DNA of 64,000 bases from Microbispora sp. H11081 (GTDB lineage: Bacteria; Actinomycetota; Actinomycetes; Streptosporangiales; Streptosporangiaceae): the NCBI RefSeq assembly GCF_012999535.1, contig NZ_JABBWV010000001.1, positions 186,001-250,000 of the forward strand, read 5' to 3'. The notes under the pieces were generated by a model. That model saw nothing but the letters and a program-made list of their open reading frames with translations, had not been told where the DNA came from and searched no databases. Both the position numbers and the translations under genes were made by a program. Shown here piece after piece: positions 8,513-16,492 of the stretch (its first letter is position 1; every line of letters starts with the position of its first letter).

Positions 8513-10170
8513 CCAGCACTGAACGCACCGACGTCCTCGTGGTCGGCAGCGGCTTCGGCGGCGCCATCGCGGCCTACCACCTGGCCGCGGGCGGCGCGCG
8601 CGTCGTCGTGCTCGAACGGGGGCCGTGGCTGGGCACGCAGGACTTCGAGCACGACTTCAAGCTCGGCTCGTCCTACACACGGGCCTTCGACTTCGTCGTC
8701 GGCGACGGCATGAGCGTGCTCGGCGGCAACTGCGTGGGCGGCGGAAGCGTCGTGTACTTCGCCGCCATGCCCCGCGCGCCGCGCTTCATCTTCGAGCGGC
8801 ACGGCACCATCGGCCGCAGGATGTGGCCGGCCTCCGTCACCCGCGACACCCTCGACCCCTGGTACGACCGGGTCGCGGAGTCCATCCCCGTCACCACCCA
8901 GGACTGGAACGACGTCACGTACGCGGGCGGGCTGTGGGCCGCCGCCTGCGACCACTCCGGCCGCACCGCCAACCCGGTGCCCGTCGCGATCGACAACACC
9001 AAGTGCGTCAACTGCAACTGGATGATGGCCGGGTGCCGCTTCGACGCGAAGCGCTCGCTGCTGACCAACTACCTGCCCGCGGCGCTCGCCCACGGCGCGC
9101 AGATCCGCCCGCTGCACGAGGTGCAGCAGATCGCGCGCAACGACGACGGCTCCTACCGCGTGCACTACGACCTCATCGACGAGGAGGACTACCGGATCCG
9201 CTACGACGGCGGGGCGATCGACGCCAAGATCGTCGTGCTGGCGGCGGGCGCCGGCGCCACCCCCGTCATCCTGCAGCGCAGCGAGGCGACGCTCGGCGCC
9301 ATGCCGCACGCCGTGGGCCGCTACTTCTCCGGCAACGGCGAACGGCTCAACACCGCCGTGCTCAACGAGGACCGGGTGCGCGAGGTGCTCGGCCTGTCGC
9401 GGGGCGACGGCCTCGCGTACGCGGCCAACCAGATCGGCAAGGGCCCGACCGTGGCGAACTGGGACCGGCTCGACGGCTCGCTGCCGGAGTTCACCCGCTA
9501 CTCGCTCGAACAGCTCTACTTCCCGCCCGGCCTCGGCACCATCCTCGCCCAGGTCGCCGACGCCGCCCCCGGCGAGTCGACCTGGTTCGGCGTGAAGAAG
9601 AAGGAGATGCTGCGGCGCTGGCAGTCCTGGCTGATCATCTTCCAGATGATCGAGGACGCCAACGAGGGCGTCTTCGGCCCGCCGCCGGCCAAGGGCAACG
9701 CCGACCGCGTGTCCCAGCAGATGCTCGGCATCGGGCGCCTCAAGTACGACCCCGTGGAGTCCACGCTGCGCGCCTGGGCGATGGCCGACGCGGAGGTGAA
9801 GGAGATCCTGGAGCGCGACGGCCTGGCCACCGTCACCGCCTGGACCAACGACGTGATCGGCGCGTACACCGTGCACCCGCTGGCGTCCTGCCGCATCGGC
9901 GACGACCCCGCGACCTCCGCCCTCGACGACAGGAACGAACTGCGCGGGCACCCGGGCATCTTCGTCACCGACGGCTCCGCCGTGCCGGGCGCGCTCACCG
10001 TGAACCCCGCCATGACCATCGCGGCGCTCGCCGAGCGCGCGATCCCCGGCATCGTACGGGCCGCCCAGGAGCGGGGGGTGGACGTCACCTACGGCGCGCC
10101 GGCCCCCGACGGCGGGATCAGCGCCCGCCGGGGGGTCGCCGACCTGCTGCCCAGCCTGACGAGAAGGTAG
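8509..10170 (+). CDS. GMC-family FAD-dependent oxidoreductase (cholesterol-oxidase-like)
   Basis: This 553-residue protein starts with an FAD-binding Rossmann motif (VLVVGSGFGGAIAAYHLA, residues 9-26) and a following ERGP turn. The GMC loop GGNCVGGGSVVYFAA lies near residue 73. Close to the C-terminus are VHPLASCRIGDDP (active-site His region) and the second FAD segment GIFVTDGSAVPGALTVNPAMTIAALAERA. A Cys pair in CVNCNW near 165 could bind metal or form a disulfide. The ATG at 8509 overlaps the upstream gene. The substrate is probably an alcohol, sterol-like or natural-product hydroxyl; the operon context does not decide. Confidence 0.87.
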   Translation: MTSTERTDVLVVGSGFGGAIAAYHLAAGGARVVVLERGPWLGTQDFEHDFKLGSSYTRAFDFVVGDGMSVLGGNCVGGGSVVYFAAMPRAPRFIFERHGTIGRRMWPASVTRDTLDPWYDRVAESIPVTTQDWNDVTYAGGLWAAACDHSGRTANPVPVAIDNTKCVNCNWMMAGCRFDAKRSLLTNYLPAALAHGAQIRPLHEVQQIARNDDGSYRVHYDLIDEEDYRIRYDGGAIDAKIVVLAAGAGATPVILQRSEATLGAMPHAVGRYFSGNGERLNTAVLNEDRVREVLGLSRGDGLAYAANQIGKGPTVANWDRLDGSLPEFTRYSLEQLYFPPGLGTILAQVADAAPGESTWFGVKKKEMLRRWQSWLIIFQMIEDANEGVFGPPPAKGNADRVSQQMLGIGRLKYDPVESTLRAWAMADAEVKEILERDGLATVTAWTNDVIGAYTVHPLASCRIGDDPATSALDDRNELRGHPGIFVTDGSAVPGALTVNPAMTIAALAERAIPGIVRAAQERGVDVTYGAPAPDGGISARRGVADLLPSLTRR

Positions 10171-10180
10171 GGGGCCACCG

Positions 10181-11281
10181 ATGGGGGCCGTCCTCGCCCG
10201 CGTGATGCTGCCGGCGACGCTGCGGCAGATACGCCACGTCACGCCGGTGCGCCCCGGCGCCGCGCCGGACCTCGTGCGCCGGGTGTACGGGCAGGTCGAG
10301 CGGGACTTCGGCATGCTCGCGCCGCCCGTCATCCTGCACTCGCCCGCGCCGCAGGTGCTGGCCGCGTGCTGGCTGACGCTGCGTGAGTCGCTGCTCGCGC
10401 GGGGCGCGGTCACCCGGGAGGTCAAGGAGGCCGTCGCGGCGGGCGTCTCGCGCGGCAACTCCTGCCCGTACTGCGTGGACGTGCACCAGGCCACGATGGA
10501 CGCGCTCGTCAGACGCGGCGGCGCGCCCGGCGACGGGCTGACCGCGCGGGTCGAGGAGTGGGCGCGTACGGCCGGGCGGGGCGGGCAGGCCGGGTCGCAG
10601 GCCGTTCCCGCGCCGTCCGGGCAGGCGGCGGAACTGCTCGCGGTGGCCGTGACGTTCCACTACCTGAACCGGATGGTCAACGTCTTCCTCGGCGAGTCCC
10701 CGCTGCCCCCCGCGGTGCCCGCGCGGGCGCGCAAGGGATCCATGCGGCTGTTCGGGCTGGTCATGGCGCCCGCGGCGAGCAAGGCGGGGACCCCGGGCGA
10801 CTCGCTGGACCTGCTGCCCGACGCGCCGCTGCCGCCCGACCTGTCGTGGGCGGGGGACGTCCCGCACGTCGCCCTGGCCTTCGCCAGGGCGGCCGCGGCC
10901 GTGGAGGAGGCCGGACGCCGCTCGGTGCCGGAACCCGTGCGCGACCTGGTCACCGGCACGCTCGCCGGCTGGGACGGCGAGCCTCCGGGCCCGAGCCGCG
11001 CCTGGGTCGCCGACGCCGTGTCCGGCCTGCCGGACCGGCACCGCCCGGCGGGACGCCTGGCGCTGCTCACCGCCCTCGCTTCATACCAGGTGGACGACGG
11101 GGTCGTGAACGACTTCAGGCGCGAGGAGCCCGGTGACCGCGCGCTCGTCGAACTGACCGCGTGGGCCGCCATGTCCGCCGCGCGCCGCGCCGGCGCCCTG
11201 GCCCACGCGACCGGCCCGTACGCGGGCGACCGTGACACCGCTACGACTCCTACGACCTCAAGTGAGAGGACTGCGCGATGA
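10181..11281 (+). CDS. AhpD/carboxymuconolactone-decarboxylase-like protein with CxxC motif
   Basis: A 366-residue protein whose key feature is GNSCPYCVDVHQATM near residue 90. This is the CxxC...H redox centre of AhpD-like peroxidases. The remaining 270 residues are helical and Ala/Pro-rich, longer than a single AhpD domain, so a second degenerate copy is possible. Its stop overlaps the start of the next gene (ATGA). In this operon it may provide peroxide reduction for the flavin oxidase upstream. That link is inferred from neighbourhood only. Confidence 0.72.
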   Translation: MGAVLARVMLPATLRQIRHVTPVRPGAAPDLVRRVYGQVERDFGMLAPPVILHSPAPQVLAACWLTLRESLLARGAVTREVKEAVAAGVSRGNSCPYCVDVHQATMDALVRRGGAPGDGLTARVEEWARTAGRGGQAGSQAVPAPSGQAAELLAVAVTFHYLNRMVNVFLGESPLPPAVPARARKGSMRLFGLVMAPAASKAGTPGDSLDLLPDAPLPPDLSWAGDVPHVALAFARAAAAVEEAGRRSVPEPVRDLVTGTLAGWDGEPPGPSRAWVADAVSGLPDRHRPAGRLALLTALASYQVDDGVVNDFRREEPGDRALVELTAWAAMSAARRAGALAHATGPYAGDRDTATTPTTSSERTAR

Positions 11282-12081
11282 CCCAGCTGGAGACCGTGCT
11301 CAGGGACCTCACCGCGGAGGGCGAACAGCTCGACCGCGTCGTGGCCGGCCTCGACGCCGACCAGTGGAACCTGCCCACCCCCGCGCCCGGATGGACGATC
11401 CGGGACCAGATCGCCCACCTCACCTTCGTCTTCCGGCTGGCCGCGACGGCGGCGAGCGACCCCGCGGCGTTCGAGGCGATGACCGCCCCGGCCAAGGGGA
11501 ACTTCGACGCGGCCGTGAACGCCGCGCTCAAGATGTTCGAGAACGACACGCCGGCGGAACTGCTCGCCAAGTGGCGTGCGGTGCGCGCGGAGGTGGTCGA
11601 GGCGCTCGCCGCCGTGCCCGAGGGCACGACCGTGCCCTGGCTGGTCAACCCGCTGCCGCCGGTCGTGCTCGCGTGCGCCGGGATCATGGAGCAGTTCGCC
11701 CACGGGCAGGACATCGCCGACACGCTGGGAGTGGAGTTCGAGCGCACCGACCGGCTCGGCCACCTCGTCGTGTTCGCCGTGCTCACCCGCGACTTCGGCT
11801 ACCTGTCGCGGGGCCTCACGCCGCCGGCCGAGGAGTTCCGCTTCGAGATCACCGCGCCCTCCGGCCAGGTCTGGGCGTACGGCCCGGAGGACGCCGAGCA
11901 GCGGGTCTCCGGCCCCGCCGCCGACTTCTGCCTCCTGGTGACCCGGCGCAGGCACCGCGACGACCTCGCGGTCACGGCCGTCGGCGCCGAGGCCGACCGC
12001 TGGCTGGACATCGCCCAGGCCTACCGCGGCCCGGCCGGTGAGGGTCGCAGGCCGGGCCAGTTCGCTCCCGCGCGCGTGTAG
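11278..12081 (+). CDS. TIGR03084-type DinB/maleylpyruvate-isomerase-like protein
   Basis: The 267-residue product opens with an N-terminal four-helix DinB-like domain typical of mycothiol-dependent enzymes: LDADQWNLPTPAPGWTIRDQIAHLTF near residue 25, with a putative metal-binding His in QIAHL, and a further HGQDI near 145. The C-terminal 90 residues resemble the SCP2-like or wyosine-like tail of the TIGR03084 group. The family uses or handles mycothiol and a bound metal in known members. Its reaction here is unknown. It overlaps the upstream gene and precedes the YcaO-like gene by 25 bases. Confidence 0.75.
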   Translation: MTQLETVLRDLTAEGEQLDRVVAGLDADQWNLPTPAPGWTIRDQIAHLTFVFRLAATAASDPAAFEAMTAPAKGNFDAAVNAALKMFENDTPAELLAKWRAVRAEVVEALAAVPEGTTVPWLVNPLPPVVLACAGIMEQFAHGQDIADTLGVEFERTDRLGHLVVFAVLTRDFGYLSRGLTPPAEEFRFEITAPSGQVWAYGPEDAEQRVSGPAADFCLLVTRRRHRDDLAVTAVGAEADRWLDIAQAYRGPAGEGRRPGQFAPARV

Positions 12082-12106
12082 CGGGAGGCGGAGTAAGGAG
12101 GAACCG

Positions 12107-13204
12107 ATGAGGCCCACACCCGCGGGCTTCCGGACGGCGGGGGAGACGCCGGGGACGGCGGGAGAGGTGGCGGGCTGCCTGGACGGCACGGTCCACCTCG
12201 CGTACGCGCGGGCGTCGGCGGCCGATCCCCCCGTGGTCGCCGCCGGTTTCTCCCCCGAGACGGCACTGTCCAGGGCACGGGCCCGCGCCCGTGCCCTGGG
12301 CCTGCTGCGCGAGGCGCGCGGACCGCACGCGGCGCCCGGCGGGAACGCCAGGACGCTGCGGCTGTCCGATTTCGCGCCGCGCTCTGCTGCCGAACCGCGC
12401 TCTGCTGCCGAACCGCGCCCCGATTCCGGGCCGCACGCGGCCGGGGCCGCCGTCCCGCAGGTCGCCGGCAGGGGGCTGCTGACCGGCGCCGCCTACCGGC
12501 TGCCCGGCGAGGTCGTGTGGCTGCGGGATCACGGCGGCCCGGTCGGGCCGACCGCGATCGGGGTGGTGGACGACCACGCCCCGGCCGGCGTCGCCGACGT
12601 GCTCGCCCACGACGCGGTCGTCCGCTGGCGGGCCGCATCTCGCCGCCCGCCGCTGCGGATCACGCCGTACCTCGGCGGCCTGCTCCCGCCCGGGGTCGCG
12701 GAGGCGGCCGCCGGGCTCGGCCTGTCGGTCTCGGCGTACGCGCTGCCGGCCGGCGAGTTCAGGGCCGTGCTGGTCCGCGTGGGCGGCGCGGCCACGACCA
12801 CGGCCGCCGCCTGCGGGCACGCGCTCGGCGCGGCGGTCCGCGAGGCGTTCCTGCGCGCGCTCGCGGGCGGGGTGCGGCCGGGGCGCGACGCCGGCGACCC
12901 GGGCGCGCCGGGCGGCCTCGCCGTGTGGCGCCACGAGGACGGCGACCTGAAGGACAGCGACCTGAAGGACGGCGACCCATTGGACCTGGAGCGGGTGGCC
13001 GTCGACGCCCATCCGGGGATCGTCGACGAGGCCGCCGGGCCCGTCCCTTCCGGCTGGGCGGGCGTCGCCCACCGCCGGTTCGGGCACGAGCCGATCCTCG
13101 TCCAGGCGGGAGAGGCCCGCGAGGCCGTCAAGGTGGTCTGCCCGGGCGCCGCCTGCTATCGGAGAGAGCGGCAGGGAATCGGGGTGCCGTGTCCCGTTCT
13201 GTAG
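12107..13204 (+). CDS. Divergent YcaO-like protein
   Basis: A 365-residue protein following an AAGGAGG box. Several segments resemble the YcaO cyclodehydratase fold: a central helix GHALGAAVREAFLRALAG near residue 235, and a C-terminal EAVKVVCPGAACYRRERQGIG...P.PVL, the place where YcaO proteins end in a conserved V-x-x-PG and Pro-rich tail. The N-terminal helix that should carry ATP/Mg-binding Glu residues reads ALSRARARARALGLLREA and lacks them. It may therefore be a non-catalytic partner or a YcaO relative with another role. Short internal duplications are visible (RSAAEPRSAAEP; DGDLKDSDLKDGD). Family assignment is tentative and made from pattern only. Confidence 0.5.
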   Translation: MRPTPAGFRTAGETPGTAGEVAGCLDGTVHLAYARASAADPPVVAAGFSPETALSRARARARALGLLREARGPHAAPGGNARTLRLSDFAPRSAAEPRSAAEPRPDSGPHAAGAAVPQVAGRGLLTGAAYRLPGEVVWLRDHGGPVGPTAIGVVDDHAPAGVADVLAHDAVVRWRAASRRPPLRITPYLGGLLPPGVAEAAAGLGLSVSAYALPAGEFRAVLVRVGGAATTTAAACGHALGAAVREAFLRALAGGVRPGRDAGDPGAPGGLAVWRHEDGDLKDSDLKDGDPLDLERVAVDAHPGIVDEAAGPVPSGWAGVAHRRFGHEPILVQAGEAREAVKVVCPGAACYRRERQGIGVPCPVL

Positions 13205-13210
13205 TCCCCG

Positions 13211-13255
13211 CACCGTCGCACACACCGTCGCACACACCGTCGCACACACCGTCGC
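13211..13255 (+). repeat. 12-base tandem repeat CACCGTCGCACA, about 3.7 copies
   Basis: Three exact units (13211-13222, 13223-13234, 13235-13246) and a partial fourth lie in the gap between the YcaO-like gene and the TrmB/LuxR regulator. The rest of this 121-base gap shows looser copies of CCGTCG. They may be a slippage product or regulator sites. Confidence 0.8.
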
Positions 13256-13325
13256 GGGCCCTGTCGGGTGCCCCGTCGGACGCGCCGTCGCGCGGATCGC
13301 GCCACCAGGACGCGGGAGGTGAGCC

Positions 13326-14312
13326 GTGGACGTCTCCGTGATCGGCATCTCGCCCGAGGCGGCCGAGATCTACCGGTATTTCCTCCGGTGCAAGGGCGAG
13401 GGAGTCGGATCGGTGCCGGAGGCCCTGGGGCTCTCTCCGGACACCGTCGAGGCCGCCGTCGAGACGCTCAACCGGCTGTCCCTGATCGACATCTCCGACC
13501 GGCACAGGGTCGTGGCGACGGAGCCGCGGATCGGCATCGAGCGGCTGGTGGAAAAGCGGCTCAACGAGCTCAATGCGGAGATCCGCCGGGTCCTCGCGGC
13601 GCGCGATGCCATCGCCGTCTTCATGGAGGACAAGAACGAGGGCGACCGCGCGGCGACGGTCCTCGACATCGAACGGGTGGAGGGCGTGGAGCGGGTCCGC
13701 CAGCGCATCGACGACCTCGCCTTCTTCTCCTACAAGGAGACGCTCTGCCTGCACCCGGGCGGCCCGTTCAGCCGGGCGATGATCGAGTCGGCGCTGCCGC
13801 TTGACACCCGCTCGCTGCGCCGGGGCCTGGCGATCAAGGGCGTCTACCACCCGGCCGCGCTCGACGACCCGTTCATGGTGTCCTACCTGCGCGAGCTGGT
13901 CAGCCTCGGCGCCGAAGTACGCGTCACGGACCAGCCGATGGACCGCATGCTCATCTACGACAGGAGCGCCGCCGTCGTGCCCATCGACCCCAAGGAGAGC
14001 GCGAAGGGCGCCTTGCTGGTCAGGGAACCTGGGCTGGTCTCGCAGCTCGTCATCTACTTCGACGGGGTGTGGAAGTCGGCCACCGACTTCCGCGACATCA
14101 TCGAGCCCACGACCGTGGAGCCGGTGCTGTCGGAGATGGAACAACGGGTGCTCGCGGTGATGGCCACGGCGGACAAGGACGAGATCGCGGCCAGGGAGCT
14201 GGACGTCTCTGTGCGGACCTACCGGCGCTACGTGGCCGATCTGATGGCCAGGCTCGGCGCCGTCAACCGTTTCCAGGCGGCCCTGCGGGCCAAGGAGGAG
14301 AAGTGGATCTGA
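13326..14312 (+). CDS. TrmB/LuxR hybrid transcriptional regulator
   Basis: This 328-residue regulator has three parts. Residues 1-60 form a TrmB-like winged helix (ISPEAAEIYRYFLRCKGEG...ALGLSPDTVEAAVETLNRL). The middle matches the TrmB sugar-regulator/PLD-like sensor domain (RGLAIKGVYHPA...LVSLGAEVRVTDQPMDRMLIYD). The C-terminus is a LuxR HTH (LSEMEQRVLAVMATAD...ELDVSVRTYRRYVADLM). The start is GTG at 13326 with a GGGAGGT box. It is convergent with a small secreted-peptide gene, and a repeated palindromic promoter element lies just beyond that gene. I infer it controls these promoters. What it senses is not known. Confidence 0.85.
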   Translation: MDVSVIGISPEAAEIYRYFLRCKGEGVGSVPEALGLSPDTVEAAVETLNRLSLIDISDRHRVVATEPRIGIERLVEKRLNELNAEIRRVLAARDAIAVFMEDKNEGDRAATVLDIERVEGVERVRQRIDDLAFFSYKETLCLHPGGPFSRAMIESALPLDTRSLRRGLAIKGVYHPAALDDPFMVSYLRELVSLGAEVRVTDQPMDRMLIYDRSAAVVPIDPKESAKGALLVREPGLVSQLVIYFDGVWKSATDFRDIIEPTTVEPVLSEMEQRVLAVMATADKDEIAARELDVSVRTYRRYVADLMARLGAVNRFQAALRAKEEKWI

Positions 14313-14343
14313 GCGCGGTGCCGCCCACGTGGGGGCGCCGCGC
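14313..14343. terminator. Bidirectional hairpin between regulator and peptide gene
   Basis: An imperfect GC-rich stem (GCGCGG...CCGCGC outer, CCGCCC/GGGGCG inner) fills the 31 bases between two convergent stops, and probably ends both transcripts. Confidence 0.65.
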
Positions 14344-14562
14344 TCACCCCCAGGTGTTGCCGTACTGCACCGGGCTGCCCCAGGTGTTGCCGTCGGCGAG
14401 CACGGTGATCCGCGGCGTGCCGTCCACGACGCCGGAGTCCTGCGCCGTGCCCACCGCGCCCGCCGTCAGCCCGCACACGAGCGCGCCGGAGGTCAGGGCG
14501 ACGGCCCACTTGAGGGTGCTCCACGAGGCGGTGGCGGTGGCGGTGGCGACCAGGGTCTTCAT
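14344..14562 (-). CDS. Small secreted peptide precursor with repeated GNTWG C-terminus
   Basis: The gene encodes 72 residues. It starts at the ATG at 14562, preceded by GAGAGAGG; a longer minus frame running to 16662 passes through the carboxylase gene and is rejected. Residues 1-40 look like a signal peptide: MKTL, then a hydrophobic core WAVALTSGALVCGLTAGAV and a GTAQ cleavage-like site. The tail is short and polar and ends GNTWGSPVQYGNTWG. The pentapeptide GNTWG is duplicated, and the DNA beneath (GGCAACACCTGGGG) is repeated exactly. It sits convergent to the TrmB/LuxR regulator and has its own copy of the shared promoter element. I do not recognise the family. A secreted signal peptide or RiPP-like precursor are both possible. 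Confidence 0.78.
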   Translation of the reverse strand: MKTLVATATATASWSTLKWAVALTSGALVCGLTAGAVGTAQDSGVVDGTPRITVLADGNTWGSPVQYGNTWG

Positions 14563-14598
14563 CTCGGTACCTCTCTCAGTGCCGGAGCAGTTCGTTCT

Positions 14599-14684
14599 CG
14601 CACTACCTACTGTGCGTCGGCGCGGGGCCGGGAACCAGGCGTACGGCGTGCAGCAAGCTGCACCGGCGTTACCGCTTCCTGCCA
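14599..14684 (-). promoter_or_regulatory. Shared promoter element, copy 1 (drives peptide gene)
   Basis: Read on the minus strand, a 35-base core (14684-14650) begins TGGCAGGA and ends with the palindrome GCAGCTTGCTGC; 32 of 35 bases match copy 2 at 16493-16527. CCTGGTTCCC follows after 10 bases in both copies, and GCACA follows after 14 bases here (15 in copy 2). The palindrome extends to GTGCAGCAAGCTGCAC at 14648-14663. The ATG of the peptide gene lies about 50 bases downstream of the GCACA box. The copy is also 120 bases upstream of the divergent carboxylase gene. Confidence 0.75.
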
Positions 14685-14805
14685 TCGCCGCGCCGCATGG
14701 CAAAGCAGGAGGTGACAGGGCAGGCGCGGGAGATTTTGACTGAGGCCACGTGACCCGGAACGCCGGCGCGCGCACACCGCGCACCCCCCGGGGGAAGGAG
14801 CGCTG

Positions 14806-16422
14806 ATGAGCATCTCGGAACTCGACGTCGCACCGGCCGGCCCGCCGCCGCGTACGCCCCCGGAGCGGCGGGCCCGTTCCATGGGGGCGCTGCGCGAGGA
14901 ACTGGCCCGCCTGCGCGCCCGTACGGTCGCGGGCCGGCCGGACGGCGTGGCCAGGCAGCACGCGCTCGGCAAGCGGACCGCCCGCGAGCGGCTGGAGATG
15001 CTGCTCGACGAGGACTCGTTCGTGGAGATCGACATCTACCGGCGCCACCGGGCGCAGGGGCTGGGCATGGACGGGCGGCGCCCCCACACCGACGGCGTCG
15101 TCGCGGGCTCGGGCACCGTGCACGGCAGGCGGGTGTTCGTCTACGCCCAGGACTTCACGATCTTCGGCGGCGCGCTGGGAGAGGCGCACGCCGAGAAGAT
15201 CCACAAGGTGATGGACCTCGCCATGTCCACCGGCTCGCCGTTCATCGGCCTGAACGACAGCGGCGGCGCGCGGATCCAGGAGGGGGTGATGTCCCTCAAC
15301 GGATACGGCGGCATCTTCCGGCGCAACGTGCAGGCGTCCGGCGTGATCCCGCAGATCAGCGTCGTGCTCGGGCCCTGCGCCGGAGGCGCGGCCTACTCCG
15401 CCGCGCTCGCCGACTTCACCTTCATGGTGCAGGGCACCTCGCAGCTCTACCTGACGGGACCGGACGTCGTCGAGGCCGTGACCGGCCAGCGGGTCACCCA
15501 CGCGGAGCTGGGCGGCGCCCAGGTCCACGGGACCCGGTCCGGCGTGGCGGCGTTCGTGCACGAGGACGAGGAGGCCTGCCTGGCGGAGGTGCGCTACCTG
15601 CTGTCGATGCTGCCGGGCAACAACCTCGAACCGCCGCCCGCGGGGCCGGCGTGCGGCGCGACCCACGACGCCCGCCCGCGCCTGGCGGAGATCGTCCCGG
15701 CCGAGCCCAGCAAGCCGTACGACATGCGCGAGGTGATCGCGGAGGTGGTCGACGACGGCGACTTCCTCGAACTGCACGAAGGCTGGGCGCGCAACGTCAT
15801 CTGCGCCCTCGCCCGCGTGGACGGCGCGGTGGTCGGGATCGTCGGCAACCAGCCGCTGGTGCTCGCCGGCGTGCTGGACGCCGACGCGGCGCAGAAGGCG
15901 GCCAGGTTCGTCCGGTTCTGCGACGCCTTCAACATCCCGCTGGTGACCCTCGTCGACGTGCCGGGCTTCCTCCCCGGCACCGAGCAGGAGTACGCCGGCA
16001 TCATCAGGCACGGCGCAAAGCTGCTCTACGCGTACTGCGAGGCGACCGTGCCCCGCGTCCAGGTCATCCTCCGCAAGGCGTACGGCGGGGCCTACATCGT
16101 GATGGACTCCCGGTCGATCGGCGCGGACCTGTCGCTGGCGTGGCCGACCAACGAGATCGCGGTGATGGGCGCGGAGGGGGCGGTCAACGTCGTCTTCCGC
16201 CGTGAGCTCGCCGCCGCGACCGACCCGGCGGGACTGCGCGCCGAACTGCTCGCGCGGTACGCCGGCGAGCTGGTGCACCCGCAGTACGCCGCCGAGCGCG
16301 GCCTGGTCGACGACGTGATCGACCCGGCGCAGACGCGCTCCGCCGTCGCCCGCGGCCTCGCCATGCTGCGTGACAAGCGCAAGCCAGGGGCCCAGCGCAA
16401 GCACGGGAACGTCCCCCTCTAA
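14806..16422 (+). CDS. Acyl-CoA carboxylase beta (carboxyltransferase) subunit, AccB/PccB type
   Basis: The 538-residue protein has the full two-domain carboxyltransferase fold. The N-domain oxyanion region is PFIGLNDSGGARIQEGV near residue 145 and GPCAGGAAYSAALADF near 187; the C-domain is NQPLVLAGVLDADAAQKAARFVRFCDAFNIPLVTLVDVPGF and AYGGAYIVMDSRSIGADL, here read in short pieces. The residue after AYGGAY is Ile. In the Streptomyces coelicolor enzymes Ile here marks the broad AccB and Asp marks propionyl-specific PccB, so acetyl-CoA may be accepted. ATG at 14806 follows GGGGGAAGGAG. No biotin-carboxylase subunit is in the window; a shared alpha subunit is assumed. Malonyl-CoA supply to the enediyne synthase is a plausible role. 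Confidence 0.92.
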   Translation: MSISELDVAPAGPPPRTPPERRARSMGALREELARLRARTVAGRPDGVARQHALGKRTARERLEMLLDEDSFVEIDIYRRHRAQGLGMDGRRPHTDGVVAGSGTVHGRRVFVYAQDFTIFGGALGEAHAEKIHKVMDLAMSTGSPFIGLNDSGGARIQEGVMSLNGYGGIFRRNVQASGVIPQISVVLGPCAGGAAYSAALADFTFMVQGTSQLYLTGPDVVEAVTGQRVTHAELGGAQVHGTRSGVAAFVHEDEEACLAEVRYLLSMLPGNNLEPPPAGPACGATHDARPRLAEIVPAEPSKPYDMREVIAEVVDDGDFLELHEGWARNVICALARVDGAVVGIVGNQPLVLAGVLDADAAQKAARFVRFCDAFNIPLVTLVDVPGFLPGTEQEYAGIIRHGAKLLYAYCEATVPRVQVILRKAYGGAYIVMDSRSIGADLSLAWPTNEIAVMGAEGAVNVVFRRELAAATDPAGLRAELLARYAGELVHPQYAAERGLVDDVIDPAQTRSAVARGLAMLRDKRKPGAQRKHGNVPL

Positions 16423-16436
16423 ACGCACCGTCTCCG

Positions 16437-16469
16437 CGCCCGCCCCGCCCGCACGGGCGGCGGCGGGCG
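16437..16469 (+). terminator. GC-rich hairpin after carboxylase gene
   Basis: CGCCCGCCCCGCCCG / CGGGCGGCGGCGGGCG with a 2-base CA loop and one bulge, starting 15 bases after the stop. It separates the carboxylase from the next transcription unit. Confidence 0.65.
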
Positions 16470-16492
16470 TTCGCGTGCCCGGACTCCTCCGC

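Noticed and set aside
13211-13255. Possible CRISPR-like repeats
   Set aside because: Units are 12 bases and directly adjacent, with no spacers and no cas genes.
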